Notes under the pieces: model-generated
Seen by the model: only the letters and a program-made list of their open reading frames with translations
Told to the model about the DNA's origin: nothing
The model's database searches: none
Part shown: positions 8,796 through 16,970 of the stretch, piece by piece
Layout: every line of letters starts with the position of its first letter
Numbering within the stretch: the stretch's first letter is position 1
Program-made: the position numbers and the translations under genes
DNA from: Microbacterium enclense
GTDB taxonomy: Bacteria; Actinomycetota; Actinomycetes; Actinomycetales; Microbacteriaceae
Assembly (NCBI GenBank): GCA_038182865.1
Contig: CP116226.1
Location: 2,604,001-2,668,000, forward strand
Length of the DNA stretch: 64,000 nt
Reading direction: 5' to 3'

Positions 8796-10613
8796 GTGAC
8801 TGACACTCTCCCTCGTTCCCTCGCCGCTGAGGCGGCCCCGGACGCCGCGCCGCCGTCCACGCTCACGTGGGCCGAGAACCGGTTCCTGCGCAACGGCGTT
8901 CCCACGCGAATCCTGTCCGGATCGGTGCATTACTTCCGCGTCCACCCCGACCAGTGGCGGGATCGTCTGCAGCGGGTGAAGGACCTCGGCCTGAACACGG
9001 TCGATACCTACGTGCCGTGGAACTTCCATCAGCCGGAGGCCGACCGAGCGCCCGACTTCACCGGCTGGCGCGATTTCGAGAGCTTCCTCCGCATCGCGGC
9101 GGAGATCGGACTGGATGCCACGGTACGACCTGGTCCGTACATCTGCGCCGAATGGTCCAATGGCGGGCTGCCCGTGTGGCTCACCGGCCGTGGCATCCCG
9201 CTGCGGTCCTCGGACGAGCGCTTCCTCGGACCCGTGCGTGAGTGGTTCTCGCACCTGCTCCCGCGCATAGCCGCCCTGCAGGCCAACGCGGGCGGACCGG
9301 TCGTGGCGGTGCAGGTCGAGAATGAGTTCGGCAGCTTCGGTGACGACCGCGCGTATCCGGCGATGCTCGCTCGCGAACTGCGCGCTCACGGCATCACCGA
9401 GCTGCTCTTCACCGCCGACGGGCCGACCGAGCTCATGCTCGCCACCGGCGCGGTGGACGGTGTGCTGCAGGGACTGACCCTGGGCTCGCGAGTCGATGCT
9501 GCGCGCGACCTCGCACGCACCCATCGTCCCGACGAGCCCCTCCTGGTGGCCGAGTACTGGAACGGTTGGTTCGACCACTGGGGCCACCCCCACCACGTAC
9601 GGGGGGCGGCCAACGCCGCCGAGACGCTTGCCGGCATCGTGAGCGACGGCGGGAGCGTGGCCCTATACATGGCGCACGGCGGCACGAACTTCGGGCTCTG
9701 GGCGGGGGCCAATCGCGTCGATGGCGAGTTGCGCGGCACGGTGACCAGCTACGACTCCGACGCACCGATCGCCGAGGACGGCACGCTCACCGAGAAGTTC
9801 CACGCGATGCGAGCGGTCCTGGGAGTGACCGCACCCCTCGTGTCGACGGCGCCGCGCTTCGTGAGTCCGCAGCGGGTCGCGGTCGTCTCCGGTGCCAGTC
9901 TGGGAGAGGCTCTGGCGATCCTTTCGACGTCCGCACGGCCCGTGGCATCCACGGTCTCCTTCGAGGAGCTGGGACAGGACTCCGGGATGGTGCTGCTCAG
10001 CGCTGATGTGCTGCTTCCGCCGGGGGAGATCGACCTCGTCTTTCCCCGGGTTGCCGACCGCGCGATGGTGCGCGTCGATGGCCTCCCGCGGGGAACGGTC
10101 ACCGAGTCCGGCGCGGTCACGATCACCGGAACGGGTTCGCCCGCCCGCGTCGAGATCGTCATCGAGAATCTGGGCCGGGTCAACTACGGGTGGTCGCTCG
10201 GAGAGCGGAAGGGGCTCCTCGCTCCCGTCTTGGTGGAGCGGCGCATGGTGCAGGGCTGGCAGGCGACGTCGATCGACATCGCGGCCGCCGGCGAAACCGC
10301 GCTCGCGCTCCTGGCTGTTCCGGGGACTCCGGATGCCGCGGGTGGCGCTTCGGCGGTGTTCTCCCTGCCGGAGCCGGCCGACGCGCACCTGGCTCTTCCC
10401 GGGTTCGTGCGCGGATTCGTCTGGGTGAACGGCTTCTTGCTGGGTCGGTACTGGGAGATCGGCCCCCAGCAGACCCTTTACGTTCCGGCCCCGCTACTGC
10501 GCGCCGGAGAGAACACGGTCGTCGTGCTCGAGTTGGAGCGTCGAGGGACGAGCATCGATCTGCGCGATCGTGCCGAACTCGGACCCGAAGAGGAATACAT
10601 CGAGCAGTTCTGA
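8796..10613 (+). CDS. GH35 beta-galactosidase (cytoplasmic)
   Basis: 605 residues from the GTG at 8796; the longer frame upstream would run through the operator and across nagB. It hydrolyses terminal non-reducing beta-galactosyl residues. The GH35 barrel spans about 22-350 with SGSVHYFRVHPDQW, GLNTVDTYVPWNFHQ and GPYICAEWSNGGLP. Proton donor is Glu177 (VQVENEFGS) and nucleophile Glu253 (VAEYWNGWFDHWG). C-terminal beta-sandwich domains follow, including GRYWEIGPQQTLYVP. No signal peptide, so it should act on imported oligosaccharides, alongside the cytoplasmic fucosidase and the importer on the other strand. Confidence 0.92.
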   Translation: MTDTLPRSLAAEAAPDAAPPSTLTWAENRFLRNGVPTRILSGSVHYFRVHPDQWRDRLQRVKDLGLNTVDTYVPWNFHQPEADRAPDFTGWRDFESFLRIAAEIGLDATVRPGPYICAEWSNGGLPVWLTGRGIPLRSSDERFLGPVREWFSHLLPRIAALQANAGGPVVAVQVENEFGSFGDDRAYPAMLARELRAHGITELLFTADGPTELMLATGAVDGVLQGLTLGSRVDAARDLARTHRPDEPLLVAEYWNGWFDHWGHPHHVRGAANAAETLAGIVSDGGSVALYMAHGGTNFGLWAGANRVDGELRGTVTSYDSDAPIAEDGTLTEKFHAMRAVLGVTAPLVSTAPRFVSPQRVAVVSGASLGEALAILSTSARPVASTVSFEELGQDSGMVLLSADVLLPPGEIDLVFPRVADRAMVRVDGLPRGTVTESGAVTITGTGSPARVEIVIENLGRVNYGWSLGERKGLLAPVLVERRMVQGWQATSIDIAAAGETALALLAVPGTPDAAGGASAVFSLPEPADAHLALPGFVRGFVWVNGFLLGRYWEIGPQQTLYVPAPLLRAGENTVVVLELERRGTSIDLRDRAELGPEEEYIEQF

Positions 10614-10698
10614 GCGGGGCCGGCTGAGTGCGCGGACGCGGTGCCCGGGGCGGGATCCGTCCGGAACGAGACGTGAGACCGGCCTCGACGACCCCGGA

Positions 10699-11721
10699 TC
10701 AGCGACGGGCGGTGCTCGAGCGGATGACCAGCTCGGGAGCCACCGTGACGCGCGTGCGCTCGACGCTCGGATCATCGATCGCCGCGAGGACGTGCTCGAC
10801 CGCGATGCGCCCCATCTGCTCGAACGGCTGACGGATCGTGGTCAGCGGGGGATGGGCGAACTGCGCGAGGGGGATGTCGTCCATCGACACGACCGAGACG
10901 TCCTCCGGCACCCGCCGGCCCTGCTCTGCGAGAGCACGGAGGAGTCCGAAGGCCATCTCATCGGATGAGGTGAACACGGCCGTGGCATCTGGCATCCGGG
11001 CGACGATGAGGCCATTGCGGTAGCCGGATTCCGCCGTCCAGTCGCCGTGCAGGATCGGCGGTACGGAGCGGCCCGCCTCACGCAGAGCGGACTCCCACCC
11101 GGTCGTGCGTCCCGAGGCGTCGCGCCACGATGCGGGACCGGCGAGGTGCCACACCGTCTCGTGGCCGAGTTCGAGCAGATGCTGGGTGGCCAGACGGCCC
11201 GACTGCTCTTGATCGAGCGCGACGACGTCGTCTTCGGCGGAGCTGGATCCATCGATGACGGCGGTGGGGAGTCCGTTCGTCACCCGGCCGAGTGCCAGCT
11301 CGTCCCAAATCGGAACGGCCACGATCAGGCCGTCGACGCCTTGGTCGCGCAGATGCTCCACGCCGTCGGTGATCGCCGCGGGTGACACAGACGTCGTCCC
11401 CGCCGCGCTCACGAAGTATCCGCGCTCGCGCGCGGCGCGATTGACGCCCAGCATGATGGCCGCCGGAGCGTACTGGTCGGATTCGTGCGTGAGGACGCCG
11501 AGGGTCATGCTGCGTCCGGTGACGAGCGCGCGCGCGAGTCCTGTGCGGCGGTAGCCCGTGCGCTCGACGGCCTCTTCGACCTGCAGCCGGGTGACGTCGG
11601 AGACATTGGGGTGCCCGCGCAGCACGCGCGAGACGGTCTGCGGCGAGACGCCGGCCACTGATGCGACATCGGCCATCGTGGGTGCCCGCAGGCGTTTGGC
11701 GCCGCTGTGCTCCATGACCAT
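10699..11721 (-). CDS. LacI-family transcriptional repressor (glycan locus)
   Basis: 340 residues from ATG 11721, which has a GGAGAGGAA ribosome site. An alternative ATG at 11775 overlaps the fucosidase stop (ATGA) and adds 18 residues. The N-terminal helix-turn-helix is MADVASVAGVSPQTVSRVLRG, with hinge-helix region RTGLARAL. A periplasmic-binding-like effector domain follows (about 75-335, with DGLIVAVP, MDDIPLAQFAHPPLTTIRQP). It is last in the importer operon. Likely targets are the palindromes at 8739 and 16785; a galactose- or fucose-containing glycan is the probable inducer. Confidence 0.9.
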   Translation of the reverse strand: MVMEHSGAKRLRAPTMADVASVAGVSPQTVSRVLRGHPNVSDVTRLQVEEAVERTGYRRTGLARALVTGRSMTLGVLTHESDQYAPAAIMLGVNRAARERGYFVSAAGTTSVSPAAITDGVEHLRDQGVDGLIVAVPIWDELALGRVTNGLPTAVIDGSSSAEDDVVALDQEQSGRLATQHLLELGHETVWHLAGPASWRDASGRTTGWESALREAGRSVPPILHGDWTAESGYRNGLIVARMPDATAVFTSSDEMAFGLLRALAEQGRRVPEDVSVVSMDDIPLAQFAHPPLTTIRQPFEQMGRIAVEHVLAAIDDPSVERTRVTVAPELVIRSSTARR

Positions 11722-11771
11722 TGACCCGACGTTCCTCTCCGCGATCGAGCGCGATCCCGCGACCAGAACTC

Positions 11772-13217
11772 TCATGCTAGCCGCGGGCCGCTGCCGGTCG
11801 CGAGAAGTGTCGAGGGTGCCAGGAGGGAGAGGCGAGAGAGGCGCACTGTACCGCGTGCGCCGACGATCCGGATGCGCACCTCGCGGGTGTGCATCCGGGG
11901 CAGCTCCGCGATTCGCCGGTACCCGACGGCGCCGACGGTCAGCACCGTGCGGGTGGTGCCGTCGGCATCCTCGACATCGACGTCGAGGCGATCGATCATC
12001 TGGCCGCGGGCGATGTCCTCGTCGAGGATCAGTCCGTCGATCTCGACCGGCTCATCCCAGCGCACCACGACGGAATCACCCTCGACAACGTCGAGCGGCT
12101 GTGCGCGGGTGACCGCCGCGACCGGATGTCCGTCGTGAGCAACCGTCGCGCGACCGATGAGGTCGCGGGCGGAGAGTTCAGCGACGAGTGCCCCGAGGCC
12201 GCGGAGCGCCTCGACGTCGGCCGCGTGCACGACGCCCGTGGCATCCGGCGGCACGTTCAGAAGGAAGCCGCTGTTGCCGCCGACACTGCGTCGATAGATG
12301 TCGAACAGCTCCTCGGCGGAGCGCACCTGGTCGTCCTCGGCGGGGTGATGGAACCAGCCGGGCCGGATGGAGGTGTTCACCTCGGCCGGGTACCAGATCA
12401 GCTCGTCGTCGGAGGTCTCCAACGCGGTGCGCGAACCGAGGTCCTCTTCATCGGAGCGTACGAGACGCGAGAACGCTGCGTCGTCCTGCTGCTGGGAGCG
12501 GGATGCCACCCGCTCGGCGTCGCGCAGCGAGGCGGGGACGACGCTCCACTCGTCGGCCCGGGTGTGGCCGGCTTCGTTGCCGCACCACCGCACGTCGGGT
12601 CCGCAGACGCTGATGACCGCGTCGGGCTGTAGGCGGCGCACGACCTCGTAGTAGCGGTCCCAGTCGTAGAGCTGCACGCGCCCGTCGGGGCCTTCGCCGT
12701 TGGCGCCGTCCAGCCAGACGGTGGAGATGGCGCCGTAGTCGCTCAGCAGCTCGGTGAGCTGGGCGACGAAGAAGTCGTCATAGGCCCGACCGCTGCCGTA
12801 GCACGCCTCGGTCCGGTCCCACGGCGAGAGGTAGACACCGAAGGCCAGACCGTGACGGGCCGCGGCTTCGGCGGTTTCGCGCACGAGGTCGCCCCGCCCG
12901 TCGCGCCAGGGGCTGGCGGCGACGGTGTGCGCGGTCTGCGCACTGGGCCACAAGCAGAAGCCGTCGTGGTGCTTGGCGGTGAGGATGACCCCCCGCGCCC
13001 CGGCGGCGGCGACCGCTCGCATCCACTGGTCGGTGTCGATCCCGGAGGGGTCGAACAGTGCGGGATCCTCGTGGCCTGCGCCCCACTCCCGGTCGGTTAT
13101 GGTGTTCATCCCGACGTGCAAGAACGCGCTGAACTCGCGCTGCTGCCACGCGAGTTGGCGAGGGGACGGGACGACGGCCGCGGCCTCGAGGACGCGCGGC
13201 GACAGAGGTGAGGTCAA
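11772..13217 (-). CDS. GH29 alpha-L-fucosidase (cytoplasmic)
   Basis: 481 residues, starting TTG at 13217 after GGAG and overlapping the stop of the small membrane gene. The GH29 barrel is clear: FLHVGMNTITDREWG, ILTAKHHDGFCLWPS, FGVYLSPWDR, and STVWLDGANG with Asp170 as predicted nucleophile. A beta-sandwich follows from about 350. It removes alpha-L-fucose from oligosaccharides. There is no signal peptide, so it acts after import. It sits between the importer genes and the lacI gene. Confidence 0.92.
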   Translation of the reverse strand: MTSPLSPRVLEAAAVVPSPRQLAWQQREFSAFLHVGMNTITDREWGAGHEDPALFDPSGIDTDQWMRAVAAAGARGVILTAKHHDGFCLWPSAQTAHTVAASPWRDGRGDLVRETAEAAARHGLAFGVYLSPWDRTEACYGSGRAYDDFFVAQLTELLSDYGAISTVWLDGANGEGPDGRVQLYDWDRYYEVVRRLQPDAVISVCGPDVRWCGNEAGHTRADEWSVVPASLRDAERVASRSQQQDDAAFSRLVRSDEEDLGSRTALETSDDELIWYPAEVNTSIRPGWFHHPAEDDQVRSAEELFDIYRRSVGGNSGFLLNVPPDATGVVHAADVEALRGLGALVAELSARDLIGRATVAHDGHPVAAVTRAQPLDVVEGDSVVVRWDEPVEIDGLILDEDIARGQMIDRLDVDVEDADGTTRTVLTVGAVGYRRIAELPRMHTREVRIRIVGARGTVRLSRLSLLAPSTLLATGSGPRLA

Positions 13218-13414
13218 CGGAATCTCCGGTTGTAGAGCGCGAGCATCACGATGAGACCGCCCAGGCCGGCCAGCATCGCGAGGAAGTTGACCCAGCCGAC
13301 CGTCTGCTGGTTCACGATCACGACCGTCACGCAGACCAGGAAGACCAGCAGGGCGGCCGTGGCCGTCACGATCTCGCGTACGTCGACGGTGCGGCGGTGG
13401 CGGGGGGTGTTCAC
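13214..13414 (-). CDS. 66-residue two-TM protein inside the importer operon
   Basis: Starts at GTG 13414, overlapping the stop of the upstream permease (GTGA), and its own TGA overlaps the TTG of the fucosidase, so it is tightly coupled on both sides. It has a basic N-terminus (NTPRHRRT), TM1 (EIVTATAALLVFLVCVTVVIV), TM2 (WVNFLAMLAGLGGLIVMLALY) and a NRRFR tail. No family recognised. The coupling suggests a role with the transporter. Confidence 0.68.
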   Translation of the reverse strand: MNTPRHRRTVDVREIVTATAALLVFLVCVTVVIVNQQTVGWVNFLAMLAGLGGLIVMLALYNRRFR

Positions 13415-14355
13415 TTGATTCCTCCTCCTCCGACCGACTGCAGCAGTCGGCGCTGGATGACGGCGTAGAAGACGATGACGGGGACCATCACGATGACCAT
13501 TCCGGCGTACAGCACGCCGTAATCGGCGGCGGCGCGCTGGGCCTGGAAGAGGTTGAGCAGGCCCACTTGGAGGGTCTTCGAGTCGCCCGGCACGAGGGTC
13601 AGCGAGATGATGAAGTCGTTCCAGTACGCCAAGAAGTTGAACAGCAGCGCGGTGCTGATCGCGGGGAGGGCGAGCGGCAGCATCACCGACACCATGGTGC
13701 GCAAGCGCGAGCTGCCGTCGAGCATCGCGGCCTCCTCGTACTCGATCGGGATGGTGCGGAAGAAGGTCGAGAGCAGGTAGATAGTGAACGGCAACGACGT
13801 CGCCGCGTACACCAGAGCCAGAACGGCGAGGTTGTCGATGAAGACGCCCTGGGGGAAGAGCCCGCGCAAAGCGCGGTCCCAGCCCAGCAACTGGAGGAAG
13901 ATCGGCACCACGATGTAGTTCACATTGATGAACAGTCCCGCCAGGATCGCGACCTCGAGCACGGTTTTCCCGCGGAAGTCGAAGCGTGCCAGCACATATG
14001 CTGCCGGCACCGCCACGACGAGCGAGATCGCCAGGGCGAGCGCGGTGACCACGATGGAGTTGAGGAAGTAGTCGCCCATGCGGGCCTTGACGAACGCGTC
14101 GACGAAGTTCTGCACGTGCACGCCGAGGGGCAAAGCCCATGGATCGCCGTAGAACTCGGGGCGGGTCTTGATCGAGGCCATGAACACCCACGCCGTGGGA
14201 ACGATGATCGCCGCGCAGAGCGCGACCATCACGACGTTGATCACGGTGTGGTTGAGGCGGCCGGAGGTGCGGGTCGATCCGGGACGCGCGGGTACCAATC
14301 GTCGAGCATCCGGATTTCGCGCTTCGGGGCGCAGGGGGGTGAGGTTCAGAGCCAT
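13411..14355 (-). CDS. Sugar ABC importer permease, MalG type
   Basis: 314 residues, six TM segments. The EAA loop (EEAAMLDGSSRLRTMVSVML) that contacts the ATPase is present. The cytoplasmic N-terminus of about 40 residues is arginine/proline-rich. Its ATG overlaps the stop of the first permease (ATGA). It belongs to the CUT1 oligosaccharide family. No ATPase gene is in the operon, so a shared MsiK-type ATPase elsewhere is expected. Confidence 0.93.
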   Translation of the reverse strand: MALNLTPLRPEARNPDARRLVPARPGSTRTSGRLNHTVINVVMVALCAAIIVPTAWVFMASIKTRPEFYGDPWALPLGVHVQNFVDAFVKARMGDYFLNSIVVTALALAISLVVAVPAAYVLARFDFRGKTVLEVAILAGLFINVNYIVVPIFLQLLGWDRALRGLFPQGVFIDNLAVLALVYAATSLPFTIYLLSTFFRTIPIEYEEAAMLDGSSRLRTMVSVMLPLALPAISTALLFNFLAYWNDFIISLTLVPGDSKTLQVGLLNLFQAQRAAADYGVLYAGMVIVMVPVIVFYAVIQRRLLQSVGGGGIK

Positions 14356-15260
14356 CAGAACTGGTAGACCTCTCGCTTGGTGGCGCGGTTGATGATGAGG
14401 GCGAGCACGAACGAGAACACGAAGATCACGACGCCGATCGCCATGCCGTATCCGTAGCTGGAGTTCGTGTAGGCCTGGCGGTACATGTAGTTCAGCAGCA
14501 CGTCGGACGAGCCGTTCGGGCCGCCGTCGGTGAGCGCCCGGACCAGCACGAAGGCCAGGTTGATCGACGAGATGATGAAGAAGGTCAGCGTCGTGCGCAA
14601 CGTGCTCCACACCAACGGCAGCGTGATGGTGAAGAAGGTGCGTACGGGTCCGGAGCCGTCGATGGAGGCGGCTTCGTAGACGTCCGCGGGGATCGAGCTC
14701 ATGCCCGCGAGGTAGAGCAGCACGTAGTAGCCGATGGATTGCCACAGCATCGCGATGGCGATGCTGTACATGATGATGCTCTCGTTGCCGAGCCACACCT
14801 GCGTCAGGTGGCCGAGTCCGATCGTGGAGAGGAAGTTGTTGAGGAGACCACTCTGCTGGTCGTAGACCGCCGAGAAGATGGCGGCGACCACGACGATCGA
14901 CAGCACGCTGGGCAGGTACAGCACGAAACGGTAGAAGTTGCGCGCCTTCACGCGCGGGTTCATCAGGAGAGCCGCGATGACGAGCGCCGCAGCCATCGTG
15001 ACGATCGTGACGACGACCAGCAGGAGCAGCGTGTTCTGCATTGATCGCAGGAACTGCGTGTCGCCGGCCAGGGCGATGAAATTGTCGAAGCCGATGAACC
15101 GCGCGGTCCCGGTGAAGCCCGTCCATTGGAACAGCGACATCCGGAAGACGTCGACGGTGGGAATCACCATGAAGACGACGTAGAGGACGAATGCCGGGGT
15201 CAGGCAGAAGAAGATGAAGCGACCTCGGCCACGGGTCAGGGCGGAAGAGCGACGTGACAT
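14355..15260 (-). CDS. Sugar ABC importer permease, MalF type
   Basis: 301 residues from ATG 15260 (AGAGGT upstream). A longer start at 15284 would fall inside the intercistronic stem-loop, so I reject it. Six TM segments; EAA loop VYEAASIDGSGPVRTFFTIT; the motif ALTDGGPNGSSDVLLNYMY near the last TM is typical of CUT1 permeases. It pairs with the downstream permease and the binding protein encoded just upstream. Confidence 0.93.
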   Translation of the reverse strand: MSRRSSALTRGRGRFIFFCLTPAFVLYVVFMVIPTVDVFRMSLFQWTGFTGTARFIGFDNFIALAGDTQFLRSMQNTLLLLVVVTIVTMAAALVIAALLMNPRVKARNFYRFVLYLPSVLSIVVVAAIFSAVYDQQSGLLNNFLSTIGLGHLTQVWLGNESIIMYSIAIAMLWQSIGYYVLLYLAGMSSIPADVYEAASIDGSGPVRTFFTITLPLVWSTLRTTLTFFIISSINLAFVLVRALTDGGPNGSSDVLLNYMYRQAYTNSSYGYGMAIGVVIFVFSFVLALIINRATKREVYQF

Positions 15261-15278
15261 GGGGACCTCTCGAACGGT

Positions 15279-15323
15279 GAACATCTGTCGCCCGCCGGTA
15301 TGCGCGGCGGGCGACAGATGTTC
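15279..15323 (-). terminator. Perfect stem-loop between binding protein and permease genes
   Basis: GAACATCTGTCGCCCGCCG (15279-15297) pairs perfectly with its complement at 15305-15323 over 19 bases, with a 7-base loop. There is no T-run. It lies 6 bases past the binding-protein stop. Such hairpins stabilise the upstream mRNA or partly terminate, giving more binding protein than permease. Confidence 0.7.
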
Positions 15324-15329
15324 GGGAGA

Positions 15330-16661
15330 CTACTTCGCGGCGGCACCGAGGCGGTTGCTCGCCTCGTTGACCTGGCTCTGCCACTGATCGAGCGTGACCG
15401 TACCGTTGATGATGCTGTTCGCGGTGTCGAACAGCGTCGCCTTCAGGTCGACGCCGGGCACCGGCTCGGTGGCGGCGAAGCCTCCGACGAGGGCCTTGAC
15501 GTCGGGCTCGCTGTACGCCGCGTAGAACTCGGCGGAGTCGCCCGACAGAGTGTTCGCGAGCCCGGTGATCGGCTGGATCGCGCCGGTCTTGGCGAAGATC
15601 GCCGCCGCCTTGTCGGAGTACAAGAACGCGATGAACGCCTTTGCCGCATCCTTGTTGCTCGCTCCGCTGGGAACCCAGGCGTTCTCGACGAACGTCGTCA
15701 GGTACCGCTGGCCGGCGGCCTTGACGGCGGGGACGGGAGCGAGGCCCCAGGCGAAGCCATCGGCGCGGGGTGCGTCCTTCATCTCGTTCGCGATCCAGGT
15801 GCCGTTCGGCATGAAGAGCGTGGTGTCGTCGAGGATCGTCTGCTGATTCTTGGTGAAGTCCTGGCCGTTGGCGTATCCGACGGTCGAGGGGGCGGTGTAC
15901 TCGGTGAGCAGCTTCGTGGTCAGCTCGAGCGCTTCGCGCGCGTCGGGCTGCTCCCAGACGTTCTCTTTGTAGGTGACGACGTCGCGGTAGAAGTCGTCAC
16001 CGCCGATCGAGGACAGCAGGGCGAAGAAGTAAGAGTCGAGGTAGCCCGCCGTGGGGTAGGTGAACAGCGACATCCCCTCGGCTTTGGCCTTGTCGCCCAG
16101 AGCGAACAAGTCGTCCCAGGTGGTCGGCACCTCCCACCCCTTCTGCTCGAACAGGCCCTTGTTGTAGACCAGGCCCGTCGGCGAGGCGTACATCGGCATC
16201 AGGTAGACCTGGTCGTCACCGTAGGGGTTGGTGTTGAGGTTTCCGACGATTCCCTCGGTTAGCTTCTCGCCGACGGTTTTGTTCTCGCCGGGGACGGTCT
16301 CGCTGAGGACACTCGTGAGGTCCTCGAGTCCTCGGTCGCGGATGAAGCCTTCGGTGAAGCCCTCCTTGGCTCCCTGACCCAGGATCACGACGTCGGGGAA
16401 ATCCCCGGCGGCGACCTGGGGGGTGAGCTCCTGCGCGAGGGTCTTGCTTGTCGTCAGCTCGATGGTCACGTTGGGGGCGACCTCTTTGTAAGCGTCGACG
16501 ACCTGCTGGTACATCTCGGATCCGTAGCCGCCCTCGAATGCCGCGACCTTCAGGGTGCCGGAGTCTCCGCTGGAGTCACCGGTCTGTCCGCCGGCGCATC
16601 CGGCGAGCAGGCTGACGGTGACGAGTATCGCCATCGATCCGGCAAGTGTGGTCTTCTTCAC
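15330..16661 (-). CDS. Sugar ABC importer substrate-binding lipoprotein
   Basis: 443 residues from GTG 16661, preceded by AAAGGAAA. The lipoprotein signal ends LLAG-C, with Cys22 as lipidation site, followed by a flexible GGQTGDSSGDSG linker. The rest is a family-1 extracellular solute-binding protein (e.g. LAQELTPQVAAGDFPDVVILGQG; NGTWIANEMKDA). First gene of the importer/fucosidase/lacI operon. By context it should capture a fucose- and galactose-containing oligosaccharide. Confidence 0.92.
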   Translation of the reverse strand: MKKTTLAGSMAILVTVSLLAGCAGGQTGDSSGDSGTLKVAAFEGGYGSEMYQQVVDAYKEVAPNVTIELTTSKTLAQELTPQVAAGDFPDVVILGQGAKEGFTEGFIRDRGLEDLTSVLSETVPGENKTVGEKLTEGIVGNLNTNPYGDDQVYLMPMYASPTGLVYNKGLFEQKGWEVPTTWDDLFALGDKAKAEGMSLFTYPTAGYLDSYFFALLSSIGGDDFYRDVVTYKENVWEQPDAREALELTTKLLTEYTAPSTVGYANGQDFTKNQQTILDDTTLFMPNGTWIANEMKDAPRADGFAWGLAPVPAVKAAGQRYLTTFVENAWVPSGASNKDAAKAFIAFLYSDKAAAIFAKTGAIQPITGLANTLSGDSAEFYAAYSEPDVKALVGGFAATEPVPGVDLKATLFDTANSIINGTVTLDQWQSQVNEASNRLGAAAK

Positions 16662-16784
16662 GAGTTTCCTTTCGGCTAGGCCGGGCACGCCCTCGGGTGG
16701 CGGCCGACGCGAGTGCTGCGTTGCAGCGATCAACTTCTTCGTCTGATGCCCTCTGGTGCTCGGGTGACATCATGATGGCGGCAA

Positions 16785-16800
16785 TTGGCATCGATGACAA
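16785..16800. promoter_or_regulatory. LacI-type operator TTGGCATCGATGACAA
   Basis: Imperfect palindrome with one mismatched pair, sharing GGCATCGATG with the site at 8739, located 124 bases before the binding-protein start. Same proposed regulator (LacI at 10699), so importer and GH35 would be co-induced. Confidence 0.45.
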
Positions 16801-16970
16801 CTGCTCCCATTCGATGTATCAAGACCGTTATGCAACGGAAACGACGGCACGTCCGCGCGCTCCTGACGGGCGGGTTCGGCTGGCACACTCCGGCATCCCG
16901 CCGTCTCCATCGGGGCTGCCGGTGCGGGCGCGGAGATGCCGAAAGCCGGCGCGCGGGTGAGGGAAGGGCA

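Noticed and set aside
14356..15384. Extension of the MalG-type permease frame
   Set aside because: Antisense-like, basic translation over the other permease; ATG 14355 with ATGA overlap is the clear start.
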